From Symsagittifera roscoffensis (taxonomy: Eukaryota; Xenacoelomorpha; Acoela; Convolutidae), in the NCBI RefSeq assembly GCF_963678635.1, contig NC_087064.1, forward strand, positions 80,635,526-80,699,525: a stretch of 64,000 nucleotides of DNA. Reading direction: 5' to 3'. Positions 56,276-64,000 of this stretch are shown here, in pieces (within the stretch, counting starts at the first letter, position 1; the number at the start of each line of letters is the position of its first letter). Position numbers and translations under genes: made by a program. The notes beneath the pieces are model-generated. The model was not told the DNA's origin. It did not search any database and saw only the letters and a list, made by a program, of their open reading frames with translations.

Positions 56276-57742
56276 TCAAGTTAGAACTGCCTCCACTGCG
56301 TCTGGATCTGGTCTGATGCCGTGTTTGTCCACCATCCTGCCCAAGTATTTTATCGAGTCCTTGAGTATCTCACACTTTGATGGTTTGCACTTCAGCCCCG
56401 ACCTCTTCATACACGCAAATACTTCGTCAAGTCTCTCAATGTGGTCCTGTAGTGTGGGTGTCGCTATTACCACGTCATCCACATAGCACATTACCAGATT
56501 GCCATACTTCTTCGTCACGCCTATCAGCGCGTGTGCCATCAACCGCTGAAACGTGGCTGTGGCATTGCAAAGTCCAAACGGCATCCGTTTCCATTGAAAC
56601 AGACTCAACTCGCAGCCAAACCCTGTCTTGTCCATGTCCTGCTTCCTGAGTGGTACCTGCCAAAAGGCCGAGTCTAAATCAAGAGTCGTAAAAAATTTTG
56701 CATCACCTAACTTCGAGAGGCTCTCATCAATCCTAGGTATGGGATAGGCATCCTTCACCGTGACGGAGTTCAGGTATCGAAAGTCACAACAAAACCTCAA
56801 CTGGTCGCCTTTCTTTTTGGCCATCACTACTCCACACGCCCACGGTGATTTGGATGGTTCTATCATGTCATACTCTAGTAGCGTTTCAATCTCCTTTCTA
56901 CATGCATCCGATTTGTGTGGGGTCATGCGCCTCGCCCCCTCCCTGTGCGGTATTGCGTTTTCCTCAAGTTCTATTTCATGCTCAACAAAATTACAACACC
57001 CGATGTCTGCCTTATGTCTTGAAAAAACTTCTTCGTTCCGTTCTAGTACGTCCTTGATGGCTTCGAGCTGTTCGTCCGTGAACTTGCCTCTTAAGTGTTC
57101 AATTTTCGGTACAACCGGTTTATCACCCTGTATTTTGTCTAATGTGGGCCGTTCCGGGAAATTTGAACAGCTCGACAGTCCATCGTCTGTCTCTGACTTA
57201 AGTGACCTCACAAGACCTGATGAATCTTTTATTTTATTCCCTCGTCTCAAGATACAAATTTTGTCCCTATGATTGGGATAATCAACAACTTCATTTTGTT
57301 TATGGTTTTCAGTCATTTCATATCGAGTTTTAACAGGTAAAGCATATCCCAGTTTCCTCCCCCTCCGTATCGTGATTGGCATGTTAAGGGTATTCAACAA
57401 GACACTCACGCAGAGGCCGCTCTTCGTATTCGAGAAGGATCTTCCTAAAACAGCAGCACTTTCGTCATTTGGGTTTGGGACTACGCATACCTGCTTGTTG
57501 TCACTTAGTTCATTGTAATTTTTCATTCGTAAGCTTACAATCGCCGCCTCGTTCGCCTTTAGCCTCACCCTCCTACTCAAGAATACCGGTGCTTTGGTTT
57601 CATTTGCCATTATTAAATTTACCGGTTTGATTGCGTACCTCCTATCCGGGTTCCGTATCCTGAACATTGCGTTGTTTAGATCTATCGCTACATCAAAGTT
57701 CCTGATGAAGTCTCTGCCTAAAAAAAAATTGGTCAGACTCAT
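56276..57742 (-). pseudogene. pol: Copy B pol, protease end and reverse transcriptase
   Basis: 488 codons. It runs uninterrupted from the protease tail (LGRDFIRNFDVAI) through the RT with YVDD, showing that pro and pol share a frame. It ends at TGA (56,276-56,278) where copy A has Trp in AVLTWKSP. An A-run at 57,720-57,728 causes the upstream frameshift. Confidence 0.9.
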
Positions 57743-58493
57743 CTAGGTTTTCTACCACAAGAAAGCTCATCCACAGGTTACGTTCCCCCAGATTGAGGGC
57801 TATTATCGGCGTTCTGCCCAACACCCGCAGGGCCCCTTTGTTTGCAGCTGACAACCGTATTCTCGAATCTATCAAATCATCTTTGTTGAAGCCCATTCGT
57901 TCCCAAGGTTCGATTGGTATGACACTCAAGACTGCTCCCGTGTCAAGTAACCCACGTAACTGAGTTTTTTTGCCACTTATGTCTAGCACGTGCCCTGTCA
58001 CATCTGCCTCTGTCCCGATGTGCATCGCATCTTCTTCAAGCATGGCGCAGTGTCCAATCGATCTCACTTTCAACTCTTCTTTTCCCACGTAGATTTGCCC
58101 AATTAGGTCTTCATCACATGTTATCATTGTTTTGGTATAGATGTTGATTCCATCTATATTTAGCATCACCTCATGTGGACCATAAGCTTCTGTATACCTG
58201 TTTTCAACACGTACCGACTTGCTACCCCCTCTCGTGAGTAGTGCTCTCAATGCTCTAGAAGTCGTTTGTGGGCTTATACAACTCAAGTAATCTGCGTACA
58301 CATCAATGTGCATTATTGTCTGGTCACTTGGTTCGCTCAAGTTTCTCGTTACTTCGTGGCCGCCCACAGTGATTATTGACATTATTCTTGCCCCAATCTT
58401 TGTTATGCCAAATAGCTTTCCTGTAACCATTTTTACAGTGTTGCAGTTTCCATTTTTTGTCGACCCCTCAGCACTGGTATTGTTTGTGAGCAA
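57693..58493 (-). pseudogene. gag: Copy B protease piece
   Basis: 266 codons with the aspartic protease motif LLDTGAVLSVIP. It is shifted relative to both the gag frame (near 58,470) and the RT frame (at the A-run, 57,720). Confidence 0.85.
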
Positions 58494-60903
58494 CTTAATG
58501 CTTCGTTCATTTTCTGTCTTTGGATTTCTTGCTTCAGCCGTTGATCTATTTCTTTCGCTGCCAGGTCTTGTTTCACTTTGTTGATGGCCTCCGATGCCGC
58601 CTTCTCATAATCTATTTCTAGGGCGTTCTTCGCCGTGGCCTCTACTGCACTATTACATTGTGTTACAGCTTTCACTGTTTTCGTTGGTAGCTCCGCACTT
58701 GGTCTCTCTAGGTTTTTCGTCTCAAATTCACCTTGTCTGTTTCTCTGGTTCTGCACCGCTGCTAGCGCCAACTTGTGTTTTGGATGACTCTGATTCTTGA
58801 CCGCTTCCCAAAACAACGGACAGTCCATCCTGAAGTGCCCCTCTTGGTTGCAAAAGAAGCTTCTTGCACCTATTTTGATGATCAAGCCACTATAGAACTC
58901 GTGTTCTTCCATCTGGCTCATATCTTCCTCATCAGGTGCATATCCCAAACTCTTCATGCCCTGTTTATATGTCGCGCAATCCGCCACATGATGATCAGCT
59001 GACCCGCAGTTAGCACATGACCTGCGTTTGTCCATGTCATCTCTGGGCTTGTACCATGACGACCTCTGTGGCTGACTCCCCCCTTGTGTGTTCCTGTTGT
59101 CTGAGTACGAGTATTTCTTGGGTTTCATCAGCATGTACTCTCTTGACTTCTGCCTCATCTCTTCTGGAGTTGGTGCACTGTCTTTCGACAATGTGTAGTA
59201 CGTTGCTAACATCGTTCTCAAGTCATCACTCTTTACCCCATCAATGAACTTTGAGGCGATGCTGAAGTTCCTTCGATTGGTAGATTCTTCCGGGTCACTC
59301 CTTCTTCTCAAGCTCTCGAGATCATCTAGGAACCTTTCTATCGATTCATCATCCCTTTGTCTCCTCTTTTCAAATCGCATCATCGCTTGATGACCCTCCA
59401 TGCCTGAGCCGAATCTATTTAACAATTTTTCAAAGATTTTGTCCGCTGTGTCGCGTTCTTCTTCTTTCTTTGCAACCACGCATTTTAATGCCGTGCCTTC
59501 TAAGTTGCTGAGTATGGCTGTGCATGCTTGTCTTTCATCATTCAAGTTATCCTGTTCTAGATGTAATCTCATCACTTCCACCCAAGTGTCAATGCATCCA
59601 TCAGAGTCGTCTTTGAATTCTTTTGGCTTCTTGAAAGTTTTTCTGGATTTTCCTCCTCCTCTATCGCTCGAGTCAGTGTTCCTCGTGGCGAAAGTCTCTA
59701 GAGTTCTATTCATCATCTCCCAAGTGCTTGCCCACGTCATGGCATCTGGACCTGCGTTGCTGTTAGCTGTTGAGTCCCCCTGACCACTCGTTGTATTCGA
59801 TGTTCCATTTTTCATAATTGTTTTAGCAGCTGTTGGTGCTATGCTCACCGCATCTCGGGTTGAAGGCAACGGTGTCGATTGCCGTTTGTTCTTTTGTGGT
59901 TCCACAAAATCAACTCTGCTGCCTTGCGTGCGATCCGCTGCCGGCCTTTCTTGTGATGTGGAATTTCTCAAGATTGCATCCAATTTCGCCTGTATTGCAC
60001 ATGAACTTTCGGCCTGATTCCTGCTCATTGTGTCCATTCTCGTTTCCAGGCTCCCTAACTGGCTGTTGACATCATCATATCGGTTTTTCAATTGTTGCAT
60101 ATCTTTTTTGATGTTCTTGTCTCGTTCTCCATTAGTGGCATCTACCTTGTCTGACATTTGCTGGAGTTTCTCCTCTGTTGCCCTGGCTAGGTTAAAGTAA
60201 CTATCCAGATGCTCGTGCTTGTTGTATCTTAATTCTTTTCTTATTACTTCTCTATCCTCCTCGCTGTGCTTCAATCTCTTGTCGATCTGCTCTAGCTTTG
60301 TCATCAAATCACTCAGCTCAAGGGAAGTTGTTTCCTGGTCCACTGTTGTCCTGTAGTCGGTCGCTGGTTCCGGTTTTCTCTGACCCTCGTTCTGATCGAT
60401 TTCTGTCGTTCTCGTGAATACTGTTCCGAATGTTTTGCTTTTCTCGACTTTCGTCTCCTCCACTGCTGCGTCCTTCGATCTCATTCCGACCGTCATCGCT
60501 AATCTTTCAGTAAAAGACGTTCTCTTTTGAGACTCACCCGTCACTGTTTCTGGCGTGTTGCCTGTTGTGTCTTCCACGTTGTCTATCGGTGAGAACTCTA
60601 TGGATTTTGGGTTAGGTTCTTCTGCATTGGGCATTGGAGTTGACTCTGTCGCCTTCTTTCCTGCTTCATCAACACTTTGATCAGGTGTCTCTAGATCAAT
60701 CTCGATGGTGGGTTCTACTCGTTCCCCTTCCGTGCCCTCTCTTGCTCTGTTCTCCGTGGTACTCCTCGTGCTGACCATACTAACAGAAAAGTTCTTCTTT
60801 GTTACTTTCGGACCCATTGATGTTGTTTACGTAGCGACGAGTTATACTTTGTCTTCGCTTCGGTAGATCTTTTTTCAGCTACCGGTACCCTGCTCCGCCT
60901 CAT
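58433..60903 (-). pseudogene. gag: Copy B gag
   Basis: The frame 60817-58433 (794 codons) carries the coiled-coil N terminus, capsid domain and two zinc knuckles (CANCGSADHHVADC; the second is SFFCNQEGHFRMDC, whose first Cys is replaced by Ser). The ancestral start MRRSRVPV lies at 60903, but a one-base deletion near 60,850 separates it from the main frame. Confidence 0.85.
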
Positions 60904-61188
60904 TATTTACAATTGTTACTACTTACAGTACTACTATCTACAAAATTCTACTCTAAGGTTAAAACCTCTTTTGACGAAATTTTATAAAAAGAAATTGGCA
61001 ATTTGCTAAAAACAACTTTTCTTAAGCTCTTGAAAATTTTATATGTTAGGATAGGATAGAGAATATGATTTTACAATTGGTTACTTCAACCTAACTTAGT
61101 ACTTTTTTAGTATCCCCTTCCTAATGCTGTTCCAAGACTTTCTCTCTACTGTCTCAAGACTATTCAGTGTTGTCCCAGTACTTCTTGT

Positions 61189-62200
61189 TAGTATCCCCAG
61201 ACTAGTGTCCCAAGACCAATGTCCCAAGACCAACGTCCCAAGACTAGTGTCCCAAGACTAATGTCCCAAGACCAACGTCCCAAGACTAGTGTCCTAAGAC
61301 TAATGTCCCAAGACCAATGTCCCAAGACCACTGTCCCAAGACCACTGTCCCAAGACCAATGGCCCAAGACCAACGTCCCAAGACTAGTGTCCCAAGACTA
61401 ATGTCCCAAGACTAGTGTCCCAAGACTAATGTCCCAAGACTAGTGTCCCAAGACTAATGTCCGAAGACCAATGGCCCAAGACCAACGTCCCAAGACTAGT
61501 GTCCCAAGACCAATGTCCCAAGACCACTGCCCCAAGACCAATGGCCCAAGACCAACGTCCCAAGACTAATGTCGCAAGACTAATGTCCCAAGACCAACGT
61601 CCCAAGACTAATGTCCCAAGACTTATGTCCCAAAACTAATGTCCCAAGACCAATGTCCCAAGACTAGTGTCCCAAGACTAATGTCCCAAGACCAATGTCC
61701 CAAGACCACTGTCCCAAGACCACTGTCCCAAGACCAATGGCCCAAGACCAACGTCCCAAGACTAGTGTCCCAAGACCAATGTCCCAAGACTAGTGTCCCA
61801 AGACTAATGTCCCAAGACTAGTGTCCCAAGACTAATGTCCGAAGACCAATGGCCCAAGATCAACGTCCCAAGACTAGTGTCCCAAGACCAATGTCCCAAG
61901 ACCACTGCCCCAAGACCAATGGCCCAAGACCAACGTCCCAAGACTAATGTCGCAAGACTAATGTCCCAAGACCAACGTCCCAAGACTAATGTCTTAAGAC
62001 TTATGTCCCAAGACTAATGTCCCAAGACCAATGTCCCAAGACCAATGTCCCAAGACCACTGTCCCAAGACCACTGTCCCAAGACCACTGTCCCAAGACCA
62101 ATGTCCCAAGACCAATGTCCCAAGACTGTTTCGTACCAAGACTGTGTTGCCCTAAGACTGTCCCCAGACTGCAATGTCCCAAGATTTCTTCGGTACTGTC
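61189..62200 (-). repeat. 13/14-bp tandem array in copy B leader
   Basis: About a kilobase of TGTCCCAAGACCAA/CTA/CCA units, more variable than in copy A, with higher-order repetition: blocks around 61,450-61,620 recur around 61,830-62,000. Parts are open in several frames on both strands. Confidence 0.95.
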
Positions 62201-63748
62201 CCAAGACTCGTCACTGAGTGTCTGGATATCGGGTCTCTTCTTCTTCGTTGTAAGGACTATTGAACCACTGTACCTTTTACCACCACTTGAGCTCTAGTAA
62301 AAATTTTCCAAAAATCCCTATCTTAATGGTCGAAACCCAAATACTAATCCAGTCTTTTCAGGCTATTTGAAACTCCAAATTCCCCGCAGGTATCTTGTGA
62401 TCACCTGTTCGTTAAAATACCAACAACAAATTTTCACCAAAACGTAAAATTTTAAACTGAAAAAAAATTCAAAAACAGACGGGTGAATTCTCTTGAAATT
62501 CAAGGTTGACTGATGTCAATCTTTGTCCGAAAAAATGTCTGGTACCCGATTGCCACGCGTTTTCCTCCCCCCTGCTAGCGATCTTATGGGGTATCACAAA
62601 AACTTTCTATGTCCGTTCCCCCCCCCCTACCGATCCGACCAGGGTACCTACCTTAAACTGATTCTAATTTTGGATATCCGCTTCCTATAACCAACGCGTG
62701 TAACTATCTAATGTAACTAAGTCGACGATGCCGAACAATTAGTTACTCTAATGTGTCCCCCCTTTTTACAATTTATAACCGCTGACCTCTAACTTAACCA
62801 GCACCCCTTCTAACCTCCCCTCTCTTTAGCCCCCCTCTTAAGCCAAAAAATCCCTTAAGCGCCGGGTGCTAAACCTCTCGAGAGAAAACCGTAGACCTGT
62901 TTCCAGGCCTGCTTGTGCAAAAACTTCCTGAAAACAATGGGACTCCGCTTATCCAATTTTACACTTATCTCCTATAATGTAATGTGGATTCTAACGATAC
63001 CCGTTGCCCAACTTGAGAACACCCCTGTGCGTCCTCTTGTGGTGATCCTGTGCTGGTTGTCTCTGTTCTGCACTTGACAGCAGCACCACTTTCCCACTTG
63101 GCTGGTCACCTCTTCCAGTCAAGTCTCCTAGTGGTCCGTTTCGATCCTTTTGACCCACTTTCCCACTCGACTGGTCACCTCTTCCAGTCAAGTCACCTAG
63201 TGGTCCGTTTCGATCCTTGTGACCCACTTTCCCACTCGACTGGTCACCTCTTCCAGTCAAGTCTCCTAGTGGTCCGGCTAGGTTGCAATCTATCTGAAAA
63301 CCCTTAACAACGCCCCCCACTCGGGCACCTTACTGAAGTCACTGGTTTAAATTGCTAGATTGATCGAAACGATCGGTGTTATAAAACAGTATGGGTATAC
63401 TATTTAATTAATATAACGGTTTGATCCAAATGATCCGGTATCAAAGTCACTGTCTTTTCGTTTTATGGTTTTTTGTTCCTTTTTCTATACTTTTTTCTTG
63501 TTTTTGTTTCCCTAATTGCCCCCCCCCCCCCTTACTCGGTTAGCTAGGCCTCGTTCGGAGAGCGTACCAGGAAGTTTTCTCAAGTTTTCTTAAAAAGCTA
63601 TCACGGTACAACCGGAAGGTTTACACGTTCCCGCTGAACCGTACCACCGGTACTCTAGAATGGGCATGCAGCCCGGAGCTGTGTCAAGTGGGTTCGACTC
63701 CGTAGTCATGATGTCGTAAAAACACCCAGGAGCGCCATAAAAACACTA
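62201..63748 (-). other. Noncoding leader of copy B
   Basis: Includes three roughly 65-70-bp units from 63,087 to 63,280 (CACTTTCCCACTYGRCTGG) and the conserved structured segment next to the LTR, with the candidate primer site TGGCGCTCCTGGGTG. No gene. Confidence 0.65.
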
Positions 63749-64000
63749 TGTAACAGTCGCCTACTTCAGTCACATATCTTAGAGCATAATTACCATACTT
63801 AACCAAATATATATCTTTCCAAAATATTTCACCTTTCTTGGCCCGAAAGAAAAGGTCAATACAGAGGCGATGCTGAACTTCGCACTACTTGCGATGCAAC
63901 AAATAGAGGGTTAAAACAGCAGACGCTCAAGAATTGGCAAAAAAGGACTTCCAACGATGTTATTTTTCAAACAAATAATATCGGAAAATTGTTGGCAACA
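63749..64000 (-). repeat. Copy B 5' LTR, cut by window edge
   Basis: It starts TGTAACAGTCGCC, 29 bp of LTR, and then runs from 63,778 into the same insert as at 43,281. It agrees with 43,252 onward except for a few bases. Confidence 0.85.

Larger units (their letters stand above)
43252..64000 (-). mobile_element. Copy B: second giant gypsy-type element, disrupted, right end beyond window
   Basis: Same layout as copy A: 3' LTR, third ORF, pol, gag, tandem array, leader, then a 5' LTR starting at 63,749 and cut by the window edge. It carries frameshifts near 60,850, 58,470, 57,720 and 53,610, nonsense codons at 56,276 and 48,280, an integrase catalytic change, and a deletion of about 2.9 kb in the third ORF. 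It is not autonomous. Confidence 0.9.

Overview
This is animal nuclear DNA. It shows spliced genes with GT-AG introns, mitochondrial and cytosolic housekeeping proteins of metazoan type, and several kinds of retrotransposon. All four host genes have a TTTCAG-type 3' splice site only 5 to 22 bases before the start codon, which suggests a lineage that uses spliced-leader trans-splicing (flatworms, chaetognaths, rotifers, tunicates, nematodes, some cnidarians and others). I cannot name the species.

Bases 1 to 14,000 hold four host genes, all on the minus strand. In transcription order they are: an intronless ribonucleotide reductase small subunit; a four-exon protein phosphatase 5; a two-exon succinate dehydrogenase membrane subunit (SDHD); and the first nine exons of a PDXDC1-like pyridoxal-decarboxylase-fold protein that runs off the left edge. 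Stop-to-start gaps are about 355 and 304 bases between the first three, which looks operon-like. The introns and intergenic DNA are AT-rich and contain short interspersed repeats. Bases 15,841 to 18,387 hold a decayed BEL/Pao retrotransposon pol gene.

From about 19,180 to the right edge the window is almost entirely one family of giant Ty3/gypsy-type LTR retrotransposon, with its genes on the minus strand. Copy A (20,091 to 43,025, about 22.9 kb) is full length between two LTRs in which I find no difference. Its order in the sense direction is: LTR, 2.4-kb leader with a 13/14-bp tandem array, gag-protease, pol, a third ORF of about 2,960 codons, LTR. The third ORF carries an SGNH (GDSL-type) hydrolase domain followed by a second, SGNH-like block. 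Pol has a very long spacer between RNase H and integrase, and a C-terminal region that resembles a macro (ADP-ribose-binding) domain. Copy B (43,252 to beyond 64,000) is a diverged, frameshifted relative that lacks about 2.9 kb of the third ORF. A leader fragment, copy C, abuts copy B's left LTR, so B and C appear to be a tandem pair sharing an LTR. Copy A is inserted within C's leader, and a 5'-truncated LINE with a (CTA)n tail is also inserted in C.

The main discovery candidates are the cargo of this giant element (SGNH domains, macro-like domain, about 1,900 unexplained residues), its leader array that is open in several frames, and a striking excess of the hexamer CTCNAG whose fourth base varies between copies. 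All calls come from reading the sequence; no database search was run.
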